DNA from: Pseudodesulfovibrio portus
Lineage (GTDB): Bacteria > Desulfobacterota > Desulfovibrionia > Desulfovibrionales > Desulfovibrionaceae
Direction of reading: 5' to 3'
NCBI RefSeq assembly: GCF_026000375.1
Contig: NZ_AP026708.1
Location: 3,012,001 to 3,076,000, forward strand
DNA: 64,000 bases
Translations under genes and position numbers: made by a program
Part shown: positions 26,128 through 34,146 of the stretch, one piece after another
Layout of the letters: the number at the start of each line of letters is the position of its first letter
How positions within the stretch are numbered: position 1 is the first letter of the stretch
The notes under the pieces: model-generated
Database searches by the model: none
What the model saw: the letters and a program-made list of their open reading frames with translations, nothing else
Told to the model about the DNA's origin: nothing

Positions 26128-26754
26128 GTGGCAAGATATACTCAAGCAAAATGCAAGCTGTGCCGCCGCGAGGGAGAGAAACTCTTCCTCAAGGGCGATC
26201 GCTGCTACACCGATAAGTGCGCTTACGAAAAGCGTCCGTACCCCCCGGGACACTCCGGCCGCATGCGCCACAAGATGTCCGACTACGCAATCCAGCTGCG
26301 TGAAAAGCAGAAGGTCCGCCGCATGTACGGCGTGCTCGAAGGCCAGTTCCGCATGTACTACCATCGTGCCGACGGCATGAAGGGCGTCACCGGTCACAAC
26401 CTGCTGTTCCTGCTGGAACGCCGCCTGGACAACGTCATTTACCGCCTCGGTTTCGCCAACTCCCGCGACCAGGCACGCCAGCTGGTGCGTCACGGCATCT
26501 TCAAGCTCAACGGCCGCCGGGTGAACATCCCGTCCATGCAGGTCAAGAGCGAAGATGTGATTGAGGTGCGCGAAGAGGCTCGCAAGATCCCCGTGATCAA
26601 CGAAGCCCAGGAAGTCATCGCGCGCCGCGGCTGCCCCGAGTGGCTGGAATCCGACGGAGCCAACTTCAAGGGCACGGTCAAGGCCATGCCGAGCCGGGAC
26701 GACATCCAATTCCCGATCAACGAGCAGCTCATTGTCGAATTGTACTCCAAGTAA
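26128..26754 (+). CDS. rpsD: 30S ribosomal protein S4, zinc-finger type
   Basis: The 208-residue protein starts at GTG (MARYTQAKCKLCRREG) and has four N-terminal cysteines (CKLC, then DRCYTDKC), the zinc-binding version of S4. The C-terminal S4 RNA-binding domain reads RLDNVIYRLGFANSRDQARQ. S4 starts 30S assembly and often regulates the alpha operon. The ribosome site is AAAGGAGAAGTATC. Confidence 0.97.
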   Translation: MARYTQAKCKLCRREGEKLFLKGDRCYTDKCAYEKRPYPPGHSGRMRHKMSDYAIQLREKQKVRRMYGVLEGQFRMYYHRADGMKGVTGHNLLFLLERRLDNVIYRLGFANSRDQARQLVRHGIFKLNGRRVNIPSMQVKSEDVIEVREEARKIPVINEAQEVIARRGCPEWLESDGANFKGTVKAMPSRDDIQFPINEQLIVELYSK

Positions 26755-26766
26755 ATAGGGGAATAC

Positions 26767-27807
26767 ATGCTTATTGAGAACGGCGACAAACTCATCAACA
26801 CCCGCAATTGGAGCGAATTGGTCAAGCCCGAGAAACTCGTGCGCGATCCCAAGTCTTCCTCCATGTACGGCAAGTTCATCTGCGAACCCCTGGAGCGCGG
26901 CTATGCCACCACCATCGGCAACGCCATGCGCCGGGTTCTTCTCTCCTCCATGCAGGGCTGTGCCATCGTGTCGGCCACCATCGAGGGAGTGCAGCATGAA
27001 TTCACCACGCTGCCGGGTGTTCTTGAGGACATGACCGAGGTTGTGCTGAACCTGAAGCAGGTTCGCATCGCTATGACCACGGACGAGCCGCAGCGCTTGG
27101 TCCTGGAAGCCAACAAGAAGGGTCAGGTTACGGCCGGCATGATCCAGGAAAATCAGAATGTCACCATTCTGAACAAGGATCAGCTCATCGCCACGCTGAC
27201 CGAAAACCGTTCCCTCAAGATGGAGCTGGAAGTCCGCATGGGCAAGGGCTACGTCCCGGCCGACATGCACGAAGGGCTGACCGATGAAATCGGCTCCATG
27301 GTCCTCGACGCCAGCTTCTCTCCTGTCAAGAAGGTCGCATACTCCGTCGAACAGGCGCGTGTCGGCCAGATGACGAACTACGATAAGCTCATCCTCGAAG
27401 TGTGGACAGACGGTTCCGTCTCCCCCGAGGATGCCTGTGCATACAGCGCCAAGATCCTGAAAGAGCAGCTTTCCGTGTTCATCAATTTCGATGAGCTCTC
27501 CAGCGAGACCGCTGAGGAAGAGGAAGACTGCATTGATCTGAACCCCAATCTCTTCAAGTCTATTGATGAGCTCGAACTCTCTGTTCGCGCCACCAACTGC
27601 TTGAAGGCCGCCAACATCCAGATGGTCGGGGAACTGGTTCAGCGCACCGAACAGACCATGCTCAAGACCAAGAACTTCGGTCGCAAGTCCCTGGACGAGA
27701 TTCGTCGCGTCCTGGATGGCATGTCCCTCAAGTTCGGCATGACGATCGAGGATTTTGACAAGAAATACCAGGAATGGTTGAAGAGGAAAGAGAAAAATGA
27801 GGCATAG
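26767..27807 (+). CDS. rpoA: DNA-directed RNA polymerase subunit alpha
   Basis: The 346-residue protein has the N-terminal dimerisation domain ([18 protein letters not shown]). The C-terminal domain, with [15 protein letters not shown] and [11 protein letters not shown], contacts UP elements and activators. Its end overlaps rplQ by 11 bases. Confidence 0.98.
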   Translation: MLIENGDKLINTRNWSELVKPEKLVRDPKSSSMYGKFICEPLERGYATTIGNAMRRVLLSSMQGCAIVSATIEGVQHEFTTLPGVLEDMTEVVLNLKQVRIAMTTDEPQRLVLEANKKGQVTAGMIQENQNVTILNKDQLIATLTENRSLKMELEVRMGKGYVPADMHEGLTDEIGSMVLDASFSPVKKVAYSVEQARVGQMTNYDKLILEVWTDGSVSPEDACAYSAKILKEQLSVFINFDELSSETAEEEEDCIDLNPNLFKSIDELELSVRATNCLKAANIQMVGELVQRTEQTMLKTKNFGRKSLDEIRRVLDGMSLKFGMTIEDFDKKYQEWLKRKEKNEA

Positions 27808-28357
27808 AAAGTCTGGCCGTAAACTGAATCGGACCAATACTCACCGCGCCGCCATGTTCAAGAACATGGCCCGCGCGCTCCTGACCTACGAGCAGATCCG
27901 CACCACCGAGCCCAAGGCCAAGGAACTTCGTCGCATCGTCGACAAGCTCATCACCCTGGCACTGCGCAACGACCTGCACGCCCGCCGTCAGGCCTACAAG
28001 GTCCTCGGCAGCCATCAGATGGTTCAGCGTCTCTTTGACGACATCGGCCCCCGTTTCGAGGGCGGCAAGGGTGGCTACACCCGCATCGTCAAACTGTCCC
28101 AGCCCCGCAAGGGTGACTGCGCGCCCATGGTCATCATTGCGCTGACCAAGCTGGCCGCCGATACCAAGGTTGAGGAAGCTCCCGTCGCGGAAGAGCCCAA
28201 GAAGGCCGCTCCCAAGAAGGCTGCTCCCAAGAAGACCGAGGCAAAGAAGGACGAAGAGAAGAAGCCCGCCAAGAAGGCTGCTCCCAAGAAGAAAGCCGAG
28301 CCCAAGGAAGAGAAGGCCGAAAAGGCCGTTGATTCCGAGGACAAATCGGACGATTAG
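27797..28357 (+). CDS. rplQ: 50S ribosomal protein L17 with long basic tail
   Basis: Residues 1-121 are a normal L17 ([33 protein letters not shown]-like). Residues 122-186 form a low-complexity tail rich in Lys, Ala, Pro and Glu, with repeated KKAAPKK units and an acidic end (DSEDKSDD). Typical L17 is 120-130 residues. The gene overlaps rpoA and ends the large ribosomal block. The tail is probably disordered; its role is unknown. Confidence 0.95.
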   Translation: MRHRKSGRKLNRTNTHRAAMFKNMARALLTYEQIRTTEPKAKELRRIVDKLITLALRNDLHARRQAYKVLGSHQMVQRLFDDIGPRFEGGKGGYTRIVKLSQPRKGDCAPMVIIALTKLAADTKVEEAPVAEEPKKAAPKKAAPKKTEAKKDEEKKPAKKAAPKKKAEPKEEKAEKAVDSEDKSDD

Positions 28358-28365
28358 GGATTCCC

Positions 28366-28397
28366 AAAGGGCAGGCCTTGCGCCTGCCCTTTTTTTG
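28366..28397 (+). terminator. Rho-independent terminator behind rplQ
   Basis: AGGGCAGGC (28368-28376) pairs with GCCTGCCCT (28382-28390) around CTTGC, followed by seven T. It is a strong terminator closing the ribosomal block. Confidence 0.9.
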
Positions 28398-28404
28398 TGC
28401 TTAG

Positions 28405-28423
28405 GTATTGAAAATTTCAATAC
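28405..28423 (+). promoter_or_regulatory. Palindromic operator of the LysR gene
   Basis: GTATTGAAAATTTCAATAC is a perfect 9-bp inverted repeat around one A. It contains T-N11-A, the LysR-family recognition form. It sits between the rplQ terminator and the regulator's ribosome site, 16 bases before the ATG, which suits autorepression. Confidence 0.6.
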
Positions 28424-28438
28424 AGGAGATAGGGTCAC

Positions 28439-29326
28439 ATGGATATCAGAAAGTTGGAGGCCTTTTGCAAGGTCTACGAATTACAGAGTTTTTCAAAGGC
28501 CGGAGAGATGTTGTTCCTGTCTCAGCCGACCATCAGTTCCCATGTGGCCAACCTGGAAGACGAGCTGGGGGTCAAACTTTTCGACCGGCTGGGCCGGACG
28601 ATCATGGCCACCCAGGCCGGCGACGTGCTGTACCGGAACGCCGCTGGCGTGTTCGCCAACCTGGAGCAGGCCCGTGCCGCCATTGAGGAATTGCGTGACC
28701 GCGTGGTCGGGGACCTGTCCGTCGGCTGCAGCACCATTCCTTCCCACAACATCCTCCCCGGAATCCTGGCCGGGTTCAGCCAACGCTACCCCGAGGTGAG
28801 CTTCACCGTTCACACCGCCAGCTCGGGCGAGGTCGTCCGACAGGTCGTCAGCGGCGATTGGGCCGTCGGCATCGTGGGCCGCAAGCCCACCGATTCCGAG
28901 CTCGAAGTGACCCACCTCGTCCAAGACGAGACCCTTGTGGTGGCATCGCCGACCGCCTCGTGGCTTCCCGCTGGCGATGGGCCCGTGTCGTTGGCCGACC
29001 TGGCCGCCATGCCGTGGATCATGCGTGACAAGGGCTCGGCTACCCGCGAGGCCCTGGAGTCCGCCCTGGCATCCGAGGGTCACTCTCTTTCAGACCTCAA
29101 CATCCGGTGCCGTGTGGAAGGGACCTGCGAGAGCCTGGCCCATGCCGCAGCCGGGGTGGGCGTGTGCTTCACATCCCGCCTGGCAGCCCAGGAGCTGATC
29201 GACACCGGCACTGTCAGGCCTCTGAACGTCCCGTCCCTCGCGGGCAAGCGCGATTTCTATCTCATCCGCCACAGCGGCAGGTACATGTTCCCCGCGCTCC
29301 GGGCGTTCACGGAATACAACAGCTAG
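28439..29326 (+). CDS. LysR-family transcriptional regulator
   Basis: The 295-residue protein has an N-terminal winged helix (residues 1-60: RKLEAFCKVYELQSFSKAG, LSQPTISSHVANLEDELG). A LysR substrate-binding domain of two periplasmic-binding-like lobes begins near residue 90. The sequence resembles the selenium-metabolism-associated LysR group found in Desulfovibrio, but I cannot confirm this. No target gene is adjacent; the flanking genes are ribosomal and, convergently, mqnA. The ATG follows ACAGGAGATAGGGTCAC. Confidence 0.85.
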   Translation: MDIRKLEAFCKVYELQSFSKAGEMLFLSQPTISSHVANLEDELGVKLFDRLGRTIMATQAGDVLYRNAAGVFANLEQARAAIEELRDRVVGDLSVGCSTIPSHNILPGILAGFSQRYPEVSFTVHTASSGEVVRQVVSGDWAVGIVGRKPTDSELEVTHLVQDETLVVASPTASWLPAGDGPVSLADLAAMPWIMRDKGSATREALESALASEGHSLSDLNIRCRVEGTCESLAHAAAGVGVCFTSRLAAQELIDTGTVRPLNVPSLAGKRDFYLIRHSGRYMFPALRAFTEYNS

Positions 29327-29348
29327 CAGGCCCACTCATTCAGGAAAG

Positions 29349-29396
29349 AGCACATCCCCTCATGCACCGACGGTGCGTGAGGGGATGTGCTTTTTG
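29349..29396. terminator. Terminator between lysR and mqnA
   Basis: A 14-bp stem (AGCACATCCCCTCA with TGAGGGGATGTGCT), with a further GCACC/GGTGC tip, is followed by TTTTTGTT on the plus strand. It lies between convergent genes. The plus-strand function is clear; use by the minus strand is likely weaker. Confidence 0.85.
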
Positions 29397-29413
29397 TTGC
29401 CGTGCCGCGCCGA

Positions 29414-30238
29414 TCAGGGCAGGAAGTGGAGTTCGGGCACCTCGTCCAGGAGTCCGTGGGCCTTGAGCCGTTCATAGAAGGCCAGCAGGCCCTGCTGTTC
29501 CTTCGGGCCGAACTCGTAGACCAGGCCGTGGAAGTAGGAGCACATCTCCTCGTCGCTCAGGCAGCTTGCGTCAGCGGCCATGGTGCAGACATCCGGCATG
29601 TGCGAGACACCCCATATTTTGCCCTCGATGAGCGTCCGGGCGGCATATTGCAGCTTTTCCCGGCTACGGTCCCAGCTGGAGCGCTGCACGAGCCAGACAC
29701 CGAAAATGAAAGGCAGGCCGGTCAGTTCCCGCCAGGCCTCGCCCAGATCGAATCGGTGGGGATAGTCCGGATGATAGCGCAGATTCAGGGCCTCGTCGCC
29801 GATGGCCAGGATGGCGTCGGGTAGGTCGCCCTTTTCCAGGGCGGCGGTGGCGCTGCCCGTGGTGTAGCCGGTCTCGATGCCCCACAACTCGGCCTGGAGG
29901 ATGCGGAGCAGGGCCGCCGAGGTGTGGGTCTGGGCGCTGACAAGGATGTCCTTCCCGGACAATTCCTTGGCCGGATGGCGGCTGAGCAGGAGCACGCTCT
30001 GCACCGGCCCCCGGCTGCCGATGGCCACGTCCGGGACCAGGTAGTACTTGCCCGGGTGCCGCCCGTATTCGATGGAGGAGGCGGCGGAGATGTCGAGTTC
30101 GCCACGGTCCATGAGCCCGTTCAGTTCGGACGGCGGGCCGGAGACCACGGTAAAGTCGTTGTCGATGAGCCCGGACTCCAAGGGATGGTAGATGGGCAGG
30201 ACGTTGAGGTAGCCGATTCTTCCGAGGCGGATGGTCAT
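29414..30238 (-). CDS. mqnA: Chorismate dehydratase (futalosine menaquinone pathway)
   Basis: The 274-residue protein has MqnA/MqnD periplasmic-binding-like architecture with the N-terminal GRIGYLNVLPIYHPLE and the SAASSIEYGRHPGKY region typical of MqnA. MqnA converts chorismate to 3-enolpyruvylbenzoate, the first step to 1,4-dihydroxy-6-naphthoate. It overlaps mqnC by four bases (ATGA). A GGAGGCGAAGCA ribosome site precedes the ATG. mqnC, mqnE and mqnD are neighbours, supporting the assignment. Confidence 0.92.
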   Translation of the reverse strand: MTIRLGRIGYLNVLPIYHPLESGLIDNDFTVVSGPPSELNGLMDRGELDISAASSIEYGRHPGKYYLVPDVAIGSRGPVQSVLLLSRHPAKELSGKDILVSAQTHTSAALLRILQAELWGIETGYTTGSATAALEKGDLPDAILAIGDEALNLRYHPDYPHRFDLGEAWRELTGLPFIFGVWLVQRSSWDRSREKLQYAARTLIEGKIWGVSHMPDVCTMAADASCLSDEEMCSYFHGLVYEFGPKEQQGLLAFYERLKAHGLLDEVPELHFLP

Positions 30239-31308
30239 TGCTTCGCCTCCATTAGGGTGTAGTCCATGGTCCGCTGGCGGGGCGTGAATCCGGCGGTTTC
30301 CACCAGCCGGTGAATCTCCGCGCGGGAGAGGCTGAAGGAGACGCCCGCCGCCTTGACCACATTTTCCTCGATCATGGTGGAGCCGAAGTCGTTGCCGCCG
30401 AAATACAGGCCGAGCTGGGCTATCTTGGGGCCCATGGTCACCCAGGAGACCTGGATGTTGTCCACGTTGTCCAGCACCAGCCGCGACAGGGCCAGGGTGC
30501 GCAGGTATTCCACGCTGGTCAGTTTACGGCAGTGGGGGAGCTGGGTGTGATCCGGTTGGAAGGTCCAGGGGATGAAGGCCGTGAACCCGCCGGTACGGTC
30601 CTGGGTGTCGCGCACGGCCAGCATGTGCTCGATGCGCTGGGCCGGGGTCTCCTCGTGGCCGAACATCATGGTGGCGGTGGTCCTGAGTCCCTGGTTGTGC
30701 GCCTCTTCCATGACGCCGAGCCACTGGTCGGCAGGGCACTTGTTGGGCGCGACCCGGGACCGCACCTCGTCCACCAGGATTTCCGCGCCGCCGCCGGGGA
30801 TGGAGTCCAGTCCGGCAGCGCGCAGCCGCTTGATGACCTCGGCCACGGGAATGTCTTCCTTTTCGCTCCAGAAGACCACCTCGGGCGGGGAAAAGGCGTG
30901 GATGTGGATGGGATGGTTTGCCTTGATGTAGCGGAGCATGTCCTCGTACCAGGACAGCGGCAGGTCGGGGTGGTGCCCGCCCTGCATCAGGATCTGGGTG
31001 CCGCCCAGGGCCTTGGTCTCGTCGATTTTCCGGCCTATCTCCTCAAGGGAGAGCACGTACCCGCCGTCTTCGTCCGGTCCCTTGTAGAACGCGCAGAACT
31101 TGCAGCAGCATACGCAGATGTTGGAATAGTTGATGTTCCGGTCCACCACGTAGGTGACGATGGGGGCCGGGTGCTTGCGCAGCCGCACCTGATGGGCCAG
31201 GTGGCCGAGGTCATGGAAATCCGCTTCGGCGTACAGCAGCATGGCCTCATCGAAGTCGATGCGCCCGCCAGCCAAAATCTTTTCGAATATCAAATCAAGC
31301 TTGTTCAT
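30235..31308 (-). CDS. mqnC: Cyclic dehypoxanthinyl futalosine synthase (radical SAM)
   Basis: The product (357 residues from 31308) has the radical-SAM motif C-X3-C-X2-C in NICVCCCKFCAFY and the family motifs GGTQILMQGGHHPDLP and IPGGGAEILVDEVR. MqnC cyclises dehypoxanthinyl futalosine. An in-frame ATG at 31329 would add seven residues (MNPSEKS) and has GAGG too close upstream; MNKLDLIFEKIL is the more family-like start. It forms an mqnE-to-mqnA series on this strand, although a repeat element separates it from mqnE. Confidence 0.92.
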   Translation of the reverse strand: MNKLDLIFEKILAGGRIDFDEAMLLYAEADFHDLGHLAHQVRLRKHPAPIVTYVVDRNINYSNICVCCCKFCAFYKGPDEDGGYVLSLEEIGRKIDETKALGGTQILMQGGHHPDLPLSWYEDMLRYIKANHPIHIHAFSPPEVVFWSEKEDIPVAEVIKRLRAAGLDSIPGGGAEILVDEVRSRVAPNKCPADQWLGVMEEAHNQGLRTTATMMFGHEETPAQRIEHMLAVRDTQDRTGGFTAFIPWTFQPDHTQLPHCRKLTSVEYLRTLALSRLVLDNVDNIQVSWVTMGPKIAQLGLYFGGNDFGSTMIEENVVKAAGVSFSLSRAEIHRLVETAGFTPRQRTMDYTLMEAKQ

Positions 31309-31349
31309 ACTTTTCTCACTAGGGTTCATCCCGCCTCAACCCCAACCCG

Positions 31350-31462
31350 CGCGCATACGCCCCAAAAAAGTTTGGGAAAAGGAGGGGATGGGGGGCCGGG
31401 GGAAGGGGAGGAAACAACCCTTTTCAAAGAGTTTTTCCTCCCCTTCCCCCGGCCGCCGGAGG
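31350..31462 (+). repeat. Dispersed hairpin repeat, copy A
   Basis: The mqnC-mqnE gap holds CAAAAAAGTTTGGGAAAAGG followed by a 20-bp-class inverted repeat (GGCCGGGGGAAGGGGAGG at 31394, its complement ending at 31454) and GGCCGCCGGAGG. The same order of parts occurs at 52197-52280 and 54678-54758, with a partial copy at 52352-52409. It lies directly against the mqnE stop codon. A role as transcript 3' end or mRNA stabiliser is plausible. Confidence 0.7.
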
Positions 31463-31465
31463 CGC

Positions 31466-32560
31466 CTACACTTCGTTGAAGTAGCCGTCGCGTTCCACGG
31501 GCGTGCAGCCGCAGCCACGGATCATCGCCTCCAGTTCGCCCCGGGTCATTCCCTGCTGGCTGGTGGCCCCGGCTTCGTGGCCGATCTTTTCCTCGACCAC
31601 GGTCCCGTCGAAATCGTCGGCCCCGAACTTGAGGGCGGCCTGTGCCTGCTTGACGCCGAGCATCACCCAGTACGCCTTGATGTGCGGGATGTTGTCGAGC
31701 ATCAGCCGGGACACGGCGATGGTTCGCAGCTCCTCCAACCCGGTCAGCGGGTTGTCGATGACGAGCTGGCTGTTCTCGGTCAGGAAGGGCAGGGGAATGA
31801 AACAGGTGTACCCGCCGCCCCGGTCCTGGGATTCGCGCAGCCGGACCAGGTGGTCGATGCGGTCCGCATGGGACTCTATGTGGCCGAAGAGCATGGTGCA
31901 GTTGGTCTTGAGGCCGAGGGTGTGGGCCTCTTCGTGCACGGCCAGCCACTCGTCCGCCGTGGATTTGCGCGGACAGAGCTGTTCGCGGATTTCGGTCTTG
32001 AAGATTTCCGCGCCGCCGCCGGGCAGCATGTCCAGGCCGACGGCTTTGAGCCGGGTCAGGACTTCGCGCGTGGTGGTGTTCCCGAGCTTGGCGAAATGGG
32101 CGATCTCCACGGCAGTGAAGCATTTGAGCACCACTTGCGGGTGACGCTCCTTGATGGCCGCGAGAATCTCTTCGAAATAGGAGAGCGGGAGCCTGGGATG
32201 GCAGCCGCCCACGATATGGATTTCGCGCGGGGCGAGGGCGGCCTCGTCGATGCGGGCCAGGATGTCGTCCCCGGTCAGCACGAACCCGCCTTTCTGCCCT
32301 TCCTCGCGCTGGTAGGCGCAGAACACGCAGCCGTTGACGCAGACGTTGGTGTAGTTGACGTGCTGGTTGATGACGTAGAACGCCTTGTCGCCGTGCAGCC
32401 GGGTGCGGACGTGATGGGCCAGGGCACCCACGGCCAGGGGCTCGGGGCAGCTGAAAAGGCGCAGGCCGTCGTCGGGCGAGAGGCGTTCGCCGTTCATGAC
32501 CTTGTCCCGGATGTCGGCAAGGCCCATGTTGTCGAAGTAGTCGCTCTTGAATATGTTCAC
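31466..32560 (-). CDS. mqnE: Aminofutalosine synthase (radical SAM)
   Basis: The 364-residue protein has the radical-SAM motif in NVCVNGCVFCAYQRE and the family features EIHIVGGCHPRLPLSYFEE and LPGGGAEIFKTEIR. MqnE joins 3-enolpyruvylbenzoate to SAM to make aminofutalosine. It starts at GTG overlapping the TetR stop by one base (TAGTG) with GGGAGGG upstream, so the two are translationally coupled. The next in-frame Met is residue 12 and lacks a ribosome site. Confidence 0.93.
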   Translation of the reverse strand: MNIFKSDYFDNMGLADIRDKVMNGERLSPDDGLRLFSCPEPLAVGALAHHVRTRLHGDKAFYVINQHVNYTNVCVNGCVFCAYQREEGQKGGFVLTGDDILARIDEAALAPREIHIVGGCHPRLPLSYFEEILAAIKERHPQVVLKCFTAVEIAHFAKLGNTTTREVLTRLKAVGLDMLPGGGAEIFKTEIREQLCPRKSTADEWLAVHEEAHTLGLKTNCTMLFGHIESHADRIDHLVRLRESQDRGGGYTCFIPLPFLTENSQLVIDNPLTGLEELRTIAVSRLMLDNIPHIKAYWVMLGVKQAQAALKFGADDFDGTVVEEKIGHEAGATSQQGMTRGELEAMIRGCGCTPVERDGYFNEV

Positions 32561-33204
32561 TATCCCTCCCGGGAGCCGCCCAGGCCGTGGCGGAACAAAT
32601 CCGTCATGGCGCGGGCCTTGTCGTGCAGAGTGTTTTCTGTCGGTTCCACGCCGTGATCCAGAGAGGGCACGGCATATCCCTGGAGAAAACGGTCCATGGT
32701 GGAGTGCAGGATGAAGACGGCGTCTGCCGCGTCGAGGCCGGCGGGCAGGTCTCCCCGCTTTTTCCCGTCTTCGATCAACTGCCGGAGAAATTTGGCGTGC
32801 GCCTTGCGAATCTCGCCCAGAAACCGTTCGCGCAGGGGAAACCGCTCGTTGAAGAGCATTTTCAGATAGATGCGGTAGATGTTCGGGTGGGCGTCCACAA
32901 ACGCGCCGCTGGCCAGGAAGGTCTGTTCGATGCGGTCGAAGAAGTCGCCTGTGCCGTTGTCACGGATGGCCTTGAGCGGTTTCTTGAACTCGGCGACGGC
33001 GTGGCCGAAGAGGTATTCGAACAACCCCTCCTTGTTGCCGAAGTACTTGAACAGGGACCCCTTTGCGATGCCCAGCCGGTTGACTATGCGGTTGACGCTC
33101 GCCTGGTGGAAACCATGGTCCGCGAACTCGCGGGTGGCCTCGGCCAGGACCCGTTCCCGCTTCTCATCGGGCAGGTTTTCAAATGTCTTCGCCGGTTTCG
33201 TCAT
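32560..33204 (-). CDS. TetR/AcrR-family regulator of the mqn locus
   Basis: The 214-residue protein has an N-terminal TetR helix-turn-helix (ATREFADHGFHQASVNRIV, GIAKGSLFKYFGNKEGLFEY) and a helical ligand domain of about 150 residues. It is the first gene of the minus-strand unit TetR-mqnE, divergent from mqnD with an inverted repeat between them. It is therefore likely to control menaquinone synthesis genes. The ligand is unknown. Confidence 0.88.
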   Translation of the reverse strand: MTKPAKTFENLPDEKRERVLAEATREFADHGFHQASVNRIVNRLGIAKGSLFKYFGNKEGLFEYLFGHAVAEFKKPLKAIRDNGTGDFFDRIEQTFLASGAFVDAHPNIYRIYLKMLFNERFPLRERFLGEIRKAHAKFLRQLIEDGKKRGDLPAGLDAADAVFILHSTMDRFLQGYAVPSLDHGVEPTENTLHDKARAMTDLFRHGLGGSREG

Positions 33205-33234
33205 GCTTGCTCTTTGGTTCTGGTTCCGCTAGAA

Positions 33235-33250
33235 GTGACCAGGTGGTCAC
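33235..33250. promoter_or_regulatory. Candidate TetR operator between tetR and mqnD
   Basis: GTGACCAGGTGGTCAC is a 7-bp inverted repeat (GTGACCA/TGGTCAC) around two G, in the 114-base divergent region. Its size and symmetry fit a TetR dimer site. It is 31 bases upstream of the regulator start and 69 upstream of mqnD, so it could repress both directions. Confidence 0.65.
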
Positions 33251-33318
33251 CATAAGTACAAGGGGCTGGCCCCGCTGTCAATATGAATGCCAATGATCAA
33301 TGATTCAAGTGAGATAAT

Positions 33319-34146
33319 ATGCCCATCAATCTGACTGTCGGCTATTCGCCCTGTCCCAACGACACCTTCATCTTCCACGCCCTGGCGTCCGGCATCGTGG
33401 ATTGGGACGGCGAGCTTTCCGTCACGCTGGCCGACGTGGAGGAATTGAACTCCAAGGCCGGGAGCGGTGACCTGGACGTGGTCAAGGTGTCGGTGGCGGC
33501 CGCTGCGGGCATTCTCGACGACTACGTGCTGCTCCGGGCGGGCGGGGCCATGGGCTTCGGCGTGGGCCCCATCCTGGTGGCCGGAGAGCATGCCGAACTT
33601 GGCGACCTGGACGGGAAGCGGGTGGCCATACCGGGCCGCAAGACCACGGCCAACCTGCTCTTCGGGCTGTGCTGCCGCGAGGCGGGCATTTCGGTGGAAC
33701 CGGTGGAGATGGTCTTCGACCAGGTCATGCCCGCAGTGGAATCCGGCGACGTGGCCGCGGGCGTCGTCATCCACGAGGGGCGGTTCACCTTTCGGGCCAG
33801 GGGGCTGCAACGCATCCTCGATCTCGGCGGCTGGTGGGAGGAGCATACCGGGCTGCCCATCCCGCTCGGCGGCATTGCCATGAAGCGGTCACTGGGCGAG
33901 GACGCGGCAAGGGCCATGGACGAGGCCATCCGGCAGAGCCTGCTCCATGCGCGTTCCCACCCGGAAGACGGGCAGGGGTACATCAGATTTCATGCCCAGG
34001 AGATGGACGAGGCGGTGGTCCGGACCCACATCGAGACCTTTGTCACGGATTACAGCCTGGACGTGGGCGAGGCGGGCGTTGAGGCCGTGTCCCGCCTGTT
34101 GCGCGAGGCGGGCTGCACACGCGCAGACGTCTTTATCGACAGCTAG
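33319..34146 (+). CDS. mqnD: 1,4-dihydroxy-6-naphthoate synthase
   Basis: The 275-residue protein starts with the MqnD hallmark VGYSPCPNDTFIFHAL and has VVKVSVAAAAG and VIPGRKTTANLLF-like motifs. It cleaves cyclic dehypoxanthinyl futalosine to 1,4-dihydroxy-6-naphthoate. It is divergent from tetR-mqnE. Its stop codon overlaps the stop of the convergent transporter gene inside one CTAG. Confidence 0.93.
   Translation: MPINLTVGYSPCPNDTFIFHALASGIVDWDGELSVTLADVEELNSKAGSGDLDVVKVSVAAAAGILDDYVLLRAGGAMGFGVGPILVAGEHAELGDLDGKRVAIPGRKTTANLLFGLCCREAGISVEPVEMVFDQVMPAVESGDVAAGVVIHEGRFTFRARGLQRILDLGGWWEEHTGLPIPLGGIAMKRSLGEDAARAMDEAIRQSLLHARSHPEDGQGYIRFHAQEMDEAVVRTHIETFVTDYSLDVGEAGVEAVSRLLREAGCTRADVFIDS

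Noticed and set aside
31381-31454. G-rich inverted repeat considered as a CRISPR or origin element
   Set aside because: Only one inverted repeat per site and no regular spacers; it fits the dispersed hairpin family instead.
30310-31479. A 389-residue plus-strand frame opposite mqnC
   Set aside because: Shadow of the radical-SAM gene with no motifs.
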